Notes: generated from the sequence alone by a model not told the origin. A stretch of DNA of 64,000 nucleotides from Phascolarctobacterium sp. (GCA_017467905.1 JAFUKD010000023.1:23836-87835); one strand, 5' to 3'; positions 7,088 through 16,137 are shown, counted from the first letter of the stretch. Program-made: numbers and translations.

Positions 7088-8078
7088 GAAGGCTGGCTTA
7101 GGTAAGGGCTTGGGTGCAATTTTTGTGGAGAACGATGCTCCGGCAGTGGAACGACCGGAAGTAAAGGAAGTTGTGGAAGGCACTCCCCAAGAGGTTGCTG
7201 TAAATGATATTGTTGCCAATCCCTACCAACCCCGCAAGGTGTTTGATGAAGAAAAGTTAGAGGAGCTGGCAGCCTCCATTAAAGAATACGGCGTGGTGCA
7301 GCCCTTGGTGGTGCGCAAGAGCGGTAAGCGCTACGAGCTGGTTGCAGGCGAACGTCGCTTGCGCGCTTCTAAGCTGGCAGGCTTGAAGCAGGTTCCCGTG
7401 GTTATTCGCGAATACGACGAAACCGAGATGATGGAGATTGCCCTGATTGAAAACATCCAGCGCCACGACCTGAACGCCATTGAAGAAGCTTTGGGTATTA
7501 AGCGTTTGATGGAAGAATGTAAATTGACTCAGGAGCAGGTGGCAGTGAAGGTTGGCAGAAGCCGTACTGCAGTTGCCAATATTTTACGTTTGCTAAACCT
7601 TGCCCAAGAGGTACAGGATTTAATAAGCCAGGACAAGCTGACCATGGGGCAGGCAAAACAGATTGCTACCTTGCGCAGCGAGGAAGAGCAGATTAGCGTG
7701 GCGAAGGCTGCTGTGGAGCAGGGCTGGACTGCCCGCACTACGGAAGAGGTTGTGCGCGAACTGCTTGAGGGCAAAAAGGTAAAGGTTGTACGCGAAACCG
7801 TTAAGACTATTTTTGATAAGCCTGCTAAAGCAGAAAAGAAGGTGGAGAAAAAGGAAGCGCCTACTGGCGACCTGTTCCACAAGGATTTTGAAAGCAAGCT
7901 GGTGGAGCTGTTGGGTACTAAGGTAAAGGTGATGCCCAATGCTGATGCGAAAAAGGGCGGCACTATTCACATAGAGTACTATTCACCGGAAGATTTAGAA
8001 AGAATTTACGAAGCCTTGCAGCCGAAGGTGGAGCTTAAACCTGTAGAGGTGCAGGCTGCCCGCAAGCTGCACGTTTAA
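7080..8078 (+). CDS. parB: Chromosome-partitioning protein ParB/Spo0J
   Basis: A 332-residue ParB. The N-terminal KKAGLGKGLGAIF is the segment that stimulates ParA ATPase. The CTP-binding domain has NPYQPRK, VAGERRLRA and ENIQRHDLN. The central HTH (TQEQVAVKVGRSRTAVANIL) reads parS, and a C-terminal dimer domain follows a Lys/Glu-rich linker (PAKAEKKVEKKEAP). It loads at the three parS sites in this window and slides as a CTP clamp. TTG 7074, ATG 7077 and ATG 7080 are stacked; 7080 has the best spacing to AGAGGTGA. It is translationally coupled to parA. Confidence 0.95.
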   Translation: MSKKAGLGKGLGAIFVENDAPAVERPEVKEVVEGTPQEVAVNDIVANPYQPRKVFDEEKLEELAASIKEYGVVQPLVVRKSGKRYELVAGERRLRASKLAGLKQVPVVIREYDETEMMEIALIENIQRHDLNAIEEALGIKRLMEECKLTQEQVAVKVGRSRTAVANILRLLNLAQEVQDLISQDKLTMGQAKQIATLRSEEEQISVAKAAVEQGWTARTTEEVVRELLEGKKVKVVRETVKTIFDKPAKAEKKVEKKEAPTGDLFHKDFESKLVELLGTKVKVMPNADAKKGGTIHIEYYSPEDLERIYEALQPKVELKPVEVQAARKLHV

Positions 8079-8103
8079 TTTATTTTAATGAGGGGGCAGG
8101 GTA

Positions 8104-8799
8104 ATGCCTGGTTTAGGAACGATAATGAACTGCGTTGCCATTGTCATTGGCTCGCTGGTGGGCGTGGTCTTAAAGCGCGGCTTACCGGAGAAATGGCAGC
8201 AAACCATGATGGGCGGCATTGCCTTGTGCATTGTGGTAATTGGTTTGCAGATGGCATTGAAAACCAATAATATTATCATTACGATTATCAGCTTAGTGAT
8301 TGGTGCCATGCTTGGCGAGGCCATTGATATTGAAGCCTTAATGACCCGCTTGGGAGATTGGATAGGCGGCAAGATTGCCAAGGGAGACGCTTCCATAGCG
8401 GCGAAGATTGCTGAAGGCTTTGTGAATGCTTCTATTTTGTTCTGTACCGGAGCCATGGCGATTGTTGGCAGTATTCAGGACGGTATTTTAGGAGACCATA
8501 CTACACTTTTTGCTAAGGGAACCTTGGACGGAATCATCAGCCTGATTTTGGCGGCGAACATGGGGATTGGCGTAATGCTTTCTGCTATCAGCGTGGGCAT
8601 TTACCAAGGAAGCATTACCATGCTGGCGGGCGTAGTGGAGCCCTATGTAACACCGGTGATTTTGGCAGAGGTTACTGCTGCCGGCGGCGTGATGATTATG
8701 GCGATTGGAACCAATATGCTGAACATAACCAAGATTAGAATTGCCAACCTGCTTCCGGGAATGATTCCTGCGGCGATTTTGGCAGCTTATTTTGGTTGA
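8104..8799 (+). CDS. DUF554 (YqgA-type) membrane protein
   Basis: A 231-residue protein with about seven hydrophobic segments and the family's opening GLGTIMNCVAIVIGSLVG, followed by KWQQTMMGGIALCIVVIG and later FCTGAMAIVGSIQDG. The family is widespread in Firmicutes and annotated as a possible transporter, with no established substrate. It starts 25 bp after parB and is probably in the parAB transcript, as GAGGGGGCAGG sits just before the ATG. A terminator follows. Its position near parB is common in Negativicutes and clostridia by recollection, but no mechanistic link is known. Confidence 0.85.
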   Translation: MPGLGTIMNCVAIVIGSLVGVVLKRGLPEKWQQTMMGGIALCIVVIGLQMALKTNNIIITIISLVIGAMLGEAIDIEALMTRLGDWIGGKIAKGDASIAAKIAEGFVNASILFCTGAMAIVGSIQDGILGDHTTLFAKGTLDGIISLILAANMGIGVMLSAISVGIYQGSITMLAGVVEPYVTPVILAEVTAAGGVMIMAIGTNMLNITKIRIANLLPGMIPAAILAAYFG

Positions 8800-8833
8800 G
8801 CAAAGGCTACATATAATATGAAGGCAAAATAAA

Positions 8834-8866
8834 AAGGCTATGCGTTGTACTTATGCGCATAGCCTT
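8834..8866. terminator. Bidirectional terminator after DUF554
   Basis: AAGGCTATGCG (8834-8844) pairs with CGCATAGCCTT (8856-8866), with A-rich and T-rich flanks. It separates convergent genes. Confidence 0.9.
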
Positions 8867-8882
8867 AAATTTTTAGCAGGTT

Positions 8883-9293
8883 TTAAATTTCAAAAAGCTC
8901 CAGCAAAATGAAGAGGGACATGCCCGTCATCAGGTGACGGAACCACATACTGGAATAAACGAAGCCAAGCTTGTCCTTGACATAGGTTCCGTAGATGCGT
9001 GCCCGTAAAGCGTAGGCTTCCATGGCAGAAATAGACAGAAGAAGAAAGCCGGGCTTCCAGGTGCTTTCGTCGGAAAGCAGGTAAAGACAATATAATAGGA
9101 AGAGAATATCCGTAGCAAGATAAAAAATAAAACGCAAACCGGTTTTGTCCATGTAAATGATTTGCTTAGAGCCGGGGTTTTCACGGCGGTGTCTTAAAAT
9201 ATTGGCGAAGTTATGTAAAAAATAGGCAAGCTCTCGTGCGTTGATGAAGGCGTACATTTTGATACATATAAAAAATAAAGGGAAGAAGCTCAT
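8883..9293 (-). CDS. Hypothetical membrane protein
   Basis: A 136-residue protein, not recognised. It has hydrophobic segments at about residues 1-14, 54-72, 80-92 and 115-134. Between the first two is a basic amphipathic stretch (ANILRHRRENPGSKQIIYMDK). The start is supported by CGAGG 9 bases upstream. It is convergent with DUF554, shares a terminator with it, and is divergent from the branched-chain amino acid operon. Composition matches the neighbours, so it looks native. Confidence 0.6.
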   Translation of the reverse strand: MSFFPLFFICIKMYAFINARELAYFLHNFANILRHRRENPGSKQIIYMDKTGLRFIFYLATDILFLLYCLYLLSDESTWKPGFLLLSISAMEAYALRARIYGTYVKDKLGFVYSSMWFRHLMTGMSLFILLELFEI

Positions 9294-9487
9294 TTATATA
9301 CCTCGTAAAAATTAGTCTTAATCATTATACAATAAACAAGTAATTTGCGCCAGTTGGAAAAACTTAAAAAAGAGTACATTTCAAAATATAAATGTGTTGT
9401 GAAAAAAGACAAGCAAAGTAATTTTATAAAAAATGTAGCACTTCAAGAACGAAAGGGAAAAGAGATATAACATTTCTGAAAATTTTG

Positions 9488-9517
9488 TTGACAAAAGTGT
9501 GAATGTGTAGCTATAAT
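9488..9517 (+). promoter_or_regulatory. Sigma-A-type promoter of livJ1
   Basis: TTGACA (9488-9493), 18-bp spacer, TATAAT (9512-9517): both hexamers are perfect. It is expected to drive the first binding-protein gene. Confidence 0.85.
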
Positions 9518-9533
9518 GAGAAACATAAGTTAT

Positions 9534-9566
9534 TATAGTGGGGTTAAGTGTAGGATGACCACTATA
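9534..9566 (+). promoter_or_regulatory. Leader inverted repeat upstream of livJ1
   Basis: TATAGTGG (9534-9541) and CCACTATA (9559-9566) with a 17-base loop, placed just after the predicted transcription start. It is an operator or 5' mRNA hairpin candidate; no known riboswitch was recognised in 9294-9605. Confidence 0.45.
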
Positions 9567-9605
9567 TAATAAGAAAAATTTTCACCAGAAAAGGGGATTT
9601 TCAAA

Positions 9606-10778
9606 ATGAGAAAGTGGAAAAAAATTGCATCTGCAGCTTTGGCTGCAATGGTTTTCGCATCTGTTATGGCAGGTTGCGGCGGTAAAAAAGAAGAAGCAAA
9701 AAGCGATACCGTTAAAATTGGTGCTTCCTTCGAATTGACCGGTAACGTAGCTAACTACGGCAAGGCTATTTTGTCCGGCGCTAAAATGGCTTTTGACGAA
9801 GCAAACGCTAAAGGCGGCGTGCTTGGCAAAAAAATTGTTGTTGTTGAATCCGATAACAAATCCGAGCCTTCTGAATCCGGTAACTCCATTACCAAATTGG
9901 TAACTCAAGATAAAGTAGTTGCAATCGTTGGCCCTGCTACCTCCGGCTGCGTAGCTGCTGGCGCTCCCATTACCGAAGCTAACAAAATTCCTCACATTGC
10001 TCCCAGTGCTACTGCTCCTGGCATCACTGTTGACAACAATGGTAAAGTTAGACCCTTCATGTTCCGCGCTTGCTTCATCGACCCGTTCCAAGGTCAAGTT
10101 ATGGCAACCTTTGCTTCCAACTCCTTGAAAGTTAAAAATGTAGCAATCCTGCTGGATTCTTCCTCTGACTATTCCAAAGGCTTGGCTCAAGTATTCCAAG
10201 AAACCTTGGAAAAAGCTGGCGGCAATATCGTAGTTAAAGAAGCTTTCCTTTCTAAAGACTTGGACTTCAAAGCTTCCTTGACCAAAATCAAAGCTACCAA
10301 TCCGGAAGCAGTTTATGTTCCCGGCTACTATGAAGAAGTTTCCAAAATCATTAAACAAGCTCGTGAAATCGGTTTAGACGTTCCGATGCTGGGCTGCGAC
10401 GGTTGGGAATCTCCGAAACTGGCTGAAATCGCCGGCAAAGACGCTTTGAAAAACTGCTACTATGTATCTGCATTCTCTGCACAAGATACTGACCCGTCTG
10501 TACAAGCATTCATCAAAGCTTACAAAGAAAAATATCAAAAAGAACCGGACATTTTCGCAATGCAAGGCTACAATGGCGGCTTAGTAGTAATTGACGCTAT
10601 CAAACGCGCTGGCTCCACTGATGGCACCGCAATCGCTAAAGCTATGGCAGAAACCAAAGACCTGCCGGTTGCTAGCGGTAAATTGACCTATGACGCTAAC
10701 CACAACCCGATTATGAGTGCATTGATTATCTCCTTGGACGGCGGCGTTCCTTCCTTGAAAGAAAAAATCAGCCTGTAA
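9606..10778 (+). CDS. livJ: Branched-chain amino acid ABC transporter substrate-binding lipoprotein 1
   Basis: A 390-residue periplasmic-binding protein of the type-I Leu/Ile/Val family. A signal peptide with lipobox VMAGC (Cys23) is followed by KIGASFELTGNVANYGKAI, then VAIVGPATSGCVAAGAP and FRACFIDPFQGQVMA, all standard for LivJ/LivK proteins. It captures the amino acid and delivers it to LivHM. AAGGGG precedes the ATG. It has its own consensus promoter and is followed by a terminator-like hairpin before the paralogous second binding protein, so it can be made in excess over the permease. Exact ligand is not readable from sequence. Confidence 0.93.
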   Translation: MRKWKKIASAALAAMVFASVMAGCGGKKEEAKSDTVKIGASFELTGNVANYGKAILSGAKMAFDEANAKGGVLGKKIVVVESDNKSEPSESGNSITKLVTQDKVVAIVGPATSGCVAAGAPITEANKIPHIAPSATAPGITVDNNGKVRPFMFRACFIDPFQGQVMATFASNSLKVKNVAILLDSSSDYSKGLAQVFQETLEKAGGNIVVKEAFLSKDLDFKASLTKIKATNPEAVYVPGYYEEVSKIIKQAREIGLDVPMLGCDGWESPKLAEIAGKDALKNCYYVSAFSAQDTDPSVQAFIKAYKEKYQKEPDIFAMQGYNGGLVVIDAIKRAGSTDGTAIAKAMAETKDLPVASGKLTYDANHNPIMSALIISLDGGVPSLKEKISL

Positions 10779-10823
10779 TCCTAAGTTAGTTTAGGAAAGT
10801 CAAAATAAACCTTGGTTTCATCT

Positions 10824-10857
10824 ATAAAAGGCATGCGTAACAACACATGCCTTTTAT
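10824..10857 (+). terminator. Terminator or attenuator between the two livJ genes
   Basis: ATAAAAGGCATG (10824-10835) pairs with CATGCCTTTTAT (10846-10857). The T-run is short, so partial read-through is likely. Confidence 0.75.
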
Positions 10858-10884
10858 AATAAATATTTTGAGGGGGATTTTATT

Positions 10885-12057
10885 ATGAAAAGAGTGAACA
10901 AATTATTATCAGTTCTTACTGCTGGCGTATTATTCGCAGGTGCATTGGCTGGCTGTGGCGGCTCCAAGGAAGCTAAAAGCGATGTAATCAAAATTGGCGG
11001 CAACTTGGAAATGACCGGCGGCAGCGCAAGCTTTGGTATTTCCAGTAAAAACGGTATTGAACTGGCTCTGAAAACTGTTAACCAAAAAGGTGTGCTGGGC
11101 GGCAAAAAAGTAGAACTGGTTGTTGCAGATAATAAATCTGAAGCATCCGAAGCTTTGAACAGCATGCAAAAATTGATTTCTCAAGACAAGGTTGTTGCTG
11201 TTATCGGTCCTAACCTGTCTTCCGCAGCAATTGCTTCCAGTGCTATCAACAATGCTGCAAAGGTTACTGCCATCACTCCGATGGGTACTAACCCGGACGT
11301 TACCGTGAATCCGGAAAACGGAAAGACTAGAGAATATAACTTCCGTGCCTGCTTCATCGACCCGTTCCAAGGTACTGTAATGGCTAACTTTGCTGCTAAG
11401 GAAATGGGCTTCAAACGTGCAGCAATCATGATTGATAACACCAGTGACTATTCCAAAGGCTTGGCTACCTTCTTTAAAGAAAACTTCTTGAAAAATGGTT
11501 GCGAGGTTGTTGCTGAAGAAGCTTATCTGCAAAAAGACACTGACTTTAAATCTACTTTGACCAAAATCAAAGCTGTTAACCCCGATTTCATTTATGTTCC
11601 GGGTTACTACCAAGAAGTTGGTCTGATTATTAAACAAGCTCGTGAAATCGGCTTGGAAGTAGCTATCGCTGGCGGCGATGGTTGGGATAGCGCGAAGCTT
11701 CCTGAAATCGCAGGTAAAGAAGCTCTGAACGGTACCTTCTTCTCCAGCTTGTATTCTCCGGATGATACCTCTGAATTGAACAAAAACTTTGTTGCTGAAT
11801 ACCAAAAAACCTACAACGCTAAACCGGACGTATTCGCTGCTTTGGCGCATGATGCTACTTTGGTAATCGCAAAAGGTATTGAAGATTCTCAATCTGCTGA
11901 ACCTGCAAAGGTGGCAGCTGCCATTGCAAAGGTTAAAGATTTGAACGGTGTTTCCGGCGCAATTGCTTTTGATGATAAACACAACCCGATTAAGAGTGCA
12001 GTTATCATCGAACACATTGATGGTAAACAAACCTTCAAAACAAAAATTAATCCTTGA
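10885..12057 (+). CDS. livJ: Branched-chain amino acid ABC transporter substrate-binding lipoprotein 2
   Basis: A 390-residue paralogue of the preceding gene, identical in length. The lipobox LAGC lies near residue 23. It shares KIGGNLEMTGGSASFG, FRACFIDPFQGTVMANF and YVPGYYQEVGLIIKQAREIGL with copy 1 but differs in the pocket regions (for example GPNLSSAAIASS against GPATSGCVAAGA), which suggests different ligand preference or affinity. GAGGGGG precedes the start. It is followed by a strong hairpin and then livH. No separate promoter is evident, so it may depend on read-through from livJ1. Confidence 0.93.
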   Translation: MKRVNKLLSVLTAGVLFAGALAGCGGSKEAKSDVIKIGGNLEMTGGSASFGISSKNGIELALKTVNQKGVLGGKKVELVVADNKSEASEALNSMQKLISQDKVVAVIGPNLSSAAIASSAINNAAKVTAITPMGTNPDVTVNPENGKTREYNFRACFIDPFQGTVMANFAAKEMGFKRAAIMIDNTSDYSKGLATFFKENFLKNGCEVVAEEAYLQKDTDFKSTLTKIKAVNPDFIYVPGYYQEVGLIIKQAREIGLEVAIAGGDGWDSAKLPEIAGKEALNGTFFSSLYSPDDTSELNKNFVAEYQKTYNAKPDVFAALAHDATLVIAKGIEDSQSAEPAKVAAAIAKVKDLNGVSGAIAFDDKHNPIKSAVIIEHIDGKQTFKTKINP

Positions 12058-12084
12058 TAACTACAACACTTAAACTTTAAAAAT

Positions 12085-12115
12085 AAGGCTGTTGTTTAAA
12101 TGGCAACAGCCTTTT
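12085..12115 (+). terminator. Attenuating terminator between livJ2 and livH
   Basis: AAGGCTGTTG (12085-12094) pairs with CAACAGCCTT (12104-12113), then TT. It probably reduces permease expression relative to the binding proteins. Confidence 0.8.
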
Positions 12116-12139
12116 CTATCATTCTTAGGGAGGGTAATT

Positions 12140-13030
12140 ATGGATACCTTATTGCAGCAGTTTTTCCAACAGCTGATAAACGGTATTTCCTTGGGCAGTA
12201 TTTATGCTTTGATTGCATTAGGTTATACCATGATTTACGGCATCATCAAGCTGATTAACTTCGCCCATGGTGATATCTATATGATTGGCGCTTACTTCGG
12301 TTTCTTTGCTACTACACAATTGGGCTTGGGCTTTATCCCGGCAATTATTTTATCCATGGCAGGTGCCGCAATCGTAGGCATCATTATCGAACGCGTTGCC
12401 TATCGTCCAATGCGTAACGCTCCGCGTATCGCAATCCTGATCACCGCTATCGGTGTATCTTTCTTCCTTGAATACAGCATGATTTTGTTAGTATCTCCGC
12501 AACCGCGTACTTTCCCCGCTGTATTTACTCCGACTGTATATCATTTTGGTCCTTTGGTTGCAAATAGCCAACAGCTGGTTATTTTGATTAGCGCCCTCAT
12601 TTTGATGGTTGCTTTGTCTTACATTGTAAATAGCACTAAAGCAGGCAAGGCTATGCGTGCCGTTTCCTTCGACGCTGACGCAGCGAGACTCATGGGCATC
12701 AACATCGACAGAGTTATTTCCATGACCTTCGCATTGGGCAGTGCTTTGGCAGCAGCTGGCGGCGTGCTGGTTGGTGTTTACTATAACTCCATCGACCCGC
12801 TTATGGGTATGATGCCTGGTCTTAAAGCCTTCGTTGCAGCGGTACTTGGTGGTATCGGTATTATCCCCGGTGCAATGATGGGTGGCATTATCCTTGGTGT
12901 TGTAGAAGCTATGGTAAGTGGCTTCTTGTCTTCCACCTTCCGTGATGCCGCAGCCTTTGGCATTTTGATTTTGATTTTGCTCTACAAACCTGCTGGCTTG
13001 CTGGGCAAGAATGTACGCGAGAAAGTGTAG
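12140..13030 (+). CDS. livH: Branched-chain amino acid ABC transporter permease LivH
   Basis: A 296-residue inner-membrane permease with about eight hydrophobic segments. LINGISLGSIYALIALGYTM and IKLINFAHGDIYMIGAY are the LivH hallmarks, and MRAVSFDADAARLMGINID is the coupling loop contacting the ATPase. ATG 12140 is preceded by GGGAGGG; an upstream in-frame start at 12092 would lie inside the terminator hairpin and is rejected. It pairs with LivM, whose start lies 9 bases after this stop. Confidence 0.94.
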   Translation: MDTLLQQFFQQLINGISLGSIYALIALGYTMIYGIIKLINFAHGDIYMIGAYFGFFATTQLGLGFIPAIILSMAGAAIVGIIIERVAYRPMRNAPRIAILITAIGVSFFLEYSMILLVSPQPRTFPAVFTPTVYHFGPLVANSQQLVILISALILMVALSYIVNSTKAGKAMRAVSFDADAARLMGINIDRVISMTFALGSALAAAGGVLVGVYYNSIDPLMGMMPGLKAFVAAVLGGIGIIPGAMMGGIILGVVEAMVSGFLSSTFRDAAAFGILILILLYKPAGLLGKNVREKV

Positions 13031-13039
13031 GTGGGCAGT

Positions 13040-13981
13040 ATGAATCGAGTAAGAAAATTCGACTTAAGTGTTTTAGCTGCTAGCATCGCTATCTTCGCAG
13101 CTTTGCAGGGAATGATCTTTACCGGTATCATTGGTCCTTTCTGGGAACTGAACATCATTCTTATCTGCATCAACATTATTCTGGCTGTAAGCTTGAACCT
13201 TATCAATGGCTACACCGGTCAATTCTCCATTGGTCACGCAGGCTTTATGGCAGTTGGCGCTTACACCAGTGCTGTTATTACTGTAAAGCTTGGCTTGCCT
13301 TATGAGCTTGGCTTGGTAGTTGCAACTATTTCCGCAGGCTTCTTAGGCTTCCTCATTGGTTTGCCCACTCTGCGCCTGAATGGTGACTATCTTGCTATTG
13401 CAACCTTGGGCTTGGGCGAAATCATCCGTATCTGCATCCTGAATATTGATTACGTTGGCGGCGCTTCCGGTTTGATGGGTATTCCCCGTTTGACCACCTT
13501 CGCTTATGTGTTCTGGATTATGATAGGTGTAATCTTTTTCATCAAAAACTTTAAGAACTCTGCTCCCGGTCGCTGCTGCCTGGCTATCCGTGAAAACGAA
13601 ATCGCAGCAGATACTATGGGCATTAACACTACTAAATATAAAGTATTGGCTTTCACCTTGGGTGCTTCCTTCGCTGGTACTGCAGGTGCACTTTTTAGTC
13701 ACTACTTCTTCCTGGCGCATCCCGCGTCCTTCACCTTCATGCGTTCCTTCGATATTTTAACCATGGTTGTACTGGGCGGTTTGGGTTCCATGACCGGTTC
13801 CATCACTGGCGCAATCCTTTTGACCTTTATTTCCGCTTTCTTGTCCGACTTCCCCGAATGGCGTATGATTATCTATTCTGTTACCATGATTATCCTCATG
13901 CTGTATCGTCCCCAAGGCTTGTTTGGCAACAAAGAGCTTAGCTTGAAAATGTTTGGTTTAGGAGGTAAGGGCAATGGCTGA
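13040..13981 (+). CDS. livM: Branched-chain amino acid ABC transporter permease LivM
   Basis: A 313-residue permease with multiple membrane segments. It carries the LivM signatures LNLINGYTGQFSIGHAGFMA and GDYLAIATLGLGEIIRI, and the coupling motif AIRENEIAADTMGIN. It forms the heterodimeric channel with LivH. The start is taken as ATG 13040 with AGGTGGG upstream; GTG 13031 is a possible alternative. It overlaps livG by 8 bases, indicating translational coupling. Confidence 0.94.
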   Translation: MNRVRKFDLSVLAASIAIFAALQGMIFTGIIGPFWELNIILICINIILAVSLNLINGYTGQFSIGHAGFMAVGAYTSAVITVKLGLPYELGLVVATISAGFLGFLIGLPTLRLNGDYLAIATLGLGEIIRICILNIDYVGGASGLMGIPRLTTFAYVFWIMIGVIFFIKNFKNSAPGRCCLAIRENEIAADTMGINTTKYKVLAFTLGASFAGTAGALFSHYFFLAHPASFTFMRSFDILTMVVLGGLGSMTGSITGAILLTFISAFLSDFPEWRMIIYSVTMIILMLYRPQGLFGNKELSLKMFGLGGKGNG

Positions 13982-14747
13982 ACTGTTAAAAGTAAATGAC
14001 ATTTCCATGGTCTTTGGTGGCTTGCGTGCAGTTTCCAACCTTACCATGCATATTGACAAGGGCGAGCTGATTGGTCTTATCGGTCCTAACGGCGCAGGCA
14101 AGACTACCGCCTTCAATATGATTACCGGCGTGTACACTCCTACCGAAGGCGAAATCTATTTCGCCGGAGAAAAGAGCAGCGGTAAAAAATCTTATCAGGT
14201 TACCCAAATGGGTATGGCACGTACCTTCCAAAACATCCGTCTGTTTTCTGAGCTGAGCGTTATTGATAACGTAAAGATTGCTTACAATATGCACGTTTCC
14301 TACGGCTTGGTAAGCGCTATAGTCCGCAATGGCAAGTACATCAGCGAAGAAGAAATGATTACCCAAAAGGCATTGGAGCTTTTAAAAATCTTCCATTTGG
14401 AAGAAAAGGCTTACGAAGTGGCGAAGAACCTGCCCTACGGCGAACAACGCCGTTTGGAAATTGCCCGCGCACTTGCAACCGAACCTAAGCTTTTGCTTTT
14501 GGACGAACCGGCTGCAGGCATGAACCCTCAGGAAACTAAAGAGCTGATGGAAATGATTCGCTGGATTCGCGACAAATTTGATTTGTCCATTCTGCTGATT
14601 GAACATGACATGGGCTTGGTAATGGGCGTTTGCGAGCGCATTTACGTTTTGGAATACGGCTGCCTTATTGCAGAAGGTACTCCTGACGAAATTAAAAATA
14701 ACAAACGCGTTATTGAAGCTTATTTGGGCGAGGAGGTAATCAACTAA
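13974..14747 (+). CDS. livG: Branched-chain amino acid ABC transporter ATPase LivG
   Basis: A 257-residue ATPase. Walker A is GPNGAGKTT and the Q-loop is ARTFQNIRLF. The atypical LivG signature LPYGEQRRLEIARAL stands in place of LSGGQ. Walker B is LLLLDEPAAGMNP and the switch His is in LIEHDM. It works as a heterodimer with LivF on the cytoplasmic face. Its stop overlaps the livF start by one base (TAATG). Confidence 0.95.
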   Translation: MAELLKVNDISMVFGGLRAVSNLTMHIDKGELIGLIGPNGAGKTTAFNMITGVYTPTEGEIYFAGEKSSGKKSYQVTQMGMARTFQNIRLFSELSVIDNVKIAYNMHVSYGLVSAIVRNGKYISEEEMITQKALELLKIFHLEEKAYEVAKNLPYGEQRRLEIARALATEPKLLLLDEPAAGMNPQETKELMEMIRWIRDKFDLSILLIEHDMGLVMGVCERIYVLEYGCLIAEGTPDEIKNNKRVIEAYLGEEVIN

Positions 14748-15451
14748 TGTTAAGAGTTGAAGATATCAATGTATATTACGGTGCCATCCACGCCATTAAA
14801 GGTATTAGCCTGGATGTTCCCGATGGAGAAATTGTTGCCCTCATCGGTTCCAACGGCGCAGGTAAATCTACAACCTTGCGTACCATCTCCGGTTTGATGA
14901 GACCTAAAACCGGCAGAATCATGTATGACGGTGAAGATATTACCGGTGTACCTGCTCATAAAATTGTAGGCAAGGGCTTGTGCCAAGTTCCCGAAGGCCG
15001 TCACGTATTTGCAAACATGACCGTTATGGAAAACTTGGAGCTGGGCGCATACCTGCGTAGCGATAAAGATGGCATTGCCAAGGATATGGAAGCTGTATTT
15101 GAAAAATTCCCCCGCTTGTTAGAGCGTAAGGATCAAATTTCCGGTACTCTTTCCGGTGGCGAACAACAAATGCTGGCTATGGCACGCGCTTTGATGAGCC
15201 GTCCTAAATTATTGCTTTTGGACGAACCCTCCATGGGTTTGGCACCATTGCTTGTTAAAGAAATTTTTAATATAATTAAAGAGATTAATGCTGGCGGCAC
15301 CACTGTTCTGCTGGTAGAACAAAACGCAAATATGGCTTTGTCCATTGCTGATAAGGCATACGTGCTGGAAACCGGACGTATTACCTTGAGCGGTACTGCT
15401 GCAGAGCTGGCAAGCAGTGAAGAAGTACGCAAAGCATATCTTGGTGGTTAA
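14747..15451 (+). CDS. livF: Branched-chain amino acid ABC transporter ATPase LivF
   Basis: A 234-residue ATPase with Walker A GSNGAGKST, Q-loop CQVPEGRHVFANMTV, signature LSGGEQQMLAMARALM, Walker B LLLLDEPSMGLAP and switch LVEQN, all in LivF form. Last transport gene of the operon; the CBS-ACT gene begins 25 bases later. Confidence 0.95.
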   Translation: MLRVEDINVYYGAIHAIKGISLDVPDGEIVALIGSNGAGKSTTLRTISGLMRPKTGRIMYDGEDITGVPAHKIVGKGLCQVPEGRHVFANMTVMENLELGAYLRSDKDGIAKDMEAVFEKFPRLLERKDQISGTLSGGEQQMLAMARALMSRPKLLLLDEPSMGLAPLLVKEIFNIIKEINAGGTTVLLVEQNANMALSIADKAYVLETGRITLSGTAAELASSEEVRKAYLGG

Positions 15452-15476
15452 TAGTTTAAGGAGCGTGTTTTAAAGA

Positions 15477-16136
15477 ATGTTAGTAAAAGCTTTTATGACT
15501 CCCGTTGTTGTTACTGTACGTGAAGACCAATCCATGTTGGAAGCACGTGAAACTATGCGTGGCAAGAACCTTAACAGCTTGCCGGTTGTTGACGATTTGA
15601 AACGTGTACGCGGTATCATCACCGCTGAAGATATCGGTAAGGCTTCTCCCAGTGATGCAAGCACCCTGTCCCGTTACGAAGCAAACTACCTGCTGGGTCG
15701 TTTGAAAGTTCGCGACATTATGAGCCGCACTGTTATCACCGTTGATGCAGAAGATACCATTGAATATGTAGCTTACAAGCTGTATAAACACAGAGTAAAT
15801 GCTCTGCCTGTTGTTGACGAAAACAATAAATTGGTTGGCATTATCTCCCAAACCGATATCTTCCGTGCGTTCGTAGAAATTATGTCCATGGACCGCAGCT
15901 GTACCCGTATCACCTTCAACTCCGGTGATAAGGTAGGTGTTGTTGCAGAAGTTTCCAACCTGTTCAGAGAAGCAGGCATTAACATTATCTCTATCGTTAG
16001 CCGCAACATGGGTGAAGCTGGCGCAGAAATCGTAGTTCGCGCTGACCTGTCCAATCACGGCATGGCTATTATCGAAAGCATCCGCGAAGCTGGCTACGAA
16101 ATCAGCGATATCGTAACCTACGAAGGGATAGAATAA
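15477..16136 (+). CDS. CBS-domain pair with C-terminal ACT domain (AcuB-like)
   Basis: A 219-residue soluble protein. CBS domain 1 spans about residues 1-60 (MTPVVVTV, NSLPVVDDLKRVRGIIT). CBS domain 2 spans about 75-130 (VRDIMSRTVITVDAEDTI, VNALPVVDENNKLVGIIS). An ACT-like domain follows at about 140-215 (GVVAEVSNLFREAGINIIS). CBS pairs bind adenine nucleotides and ACT domains bind amino acids. It lies 25 bases downstream of livF and is probably co-transcribed. A role as sensor or regulator of branched-chain amino acid uptake is inference. No transmembrane or DNA-binding part is seen. Confidence 0.85.
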   Translation: MLVKAFMTPVVVTVREDQSMLEARETMRGKNLNSLPVVDDLKRVRGIITAEDIGKASPSDASTLSRYEANYLLGRLKVRDIMSRTVITVDAEDTIEYVAYKLYKHRVNALPVVDENNKLVGIISQTDIFRAFVEIMSMDRSCTRITFNSGDKVGVVAEVSNLFREAGINIISIVSRNMGEAGAEIVVRADLSNHGMAIIESIREAGYEISDIVTYEGIE

Positions 16137-16137
16137 A

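Noticed and set aside
9582..10358. Long open frame antisense to the first livJ gene (and similar ones antisense to livJ2, prs and parB)
   Set aside because: They mirror strong coding frames of well-recognised genes, have no ribosome sites or family features, and are composed of low-complexity Phe/Asn/Ser-rich strings caused by the codon bias of the real gene.
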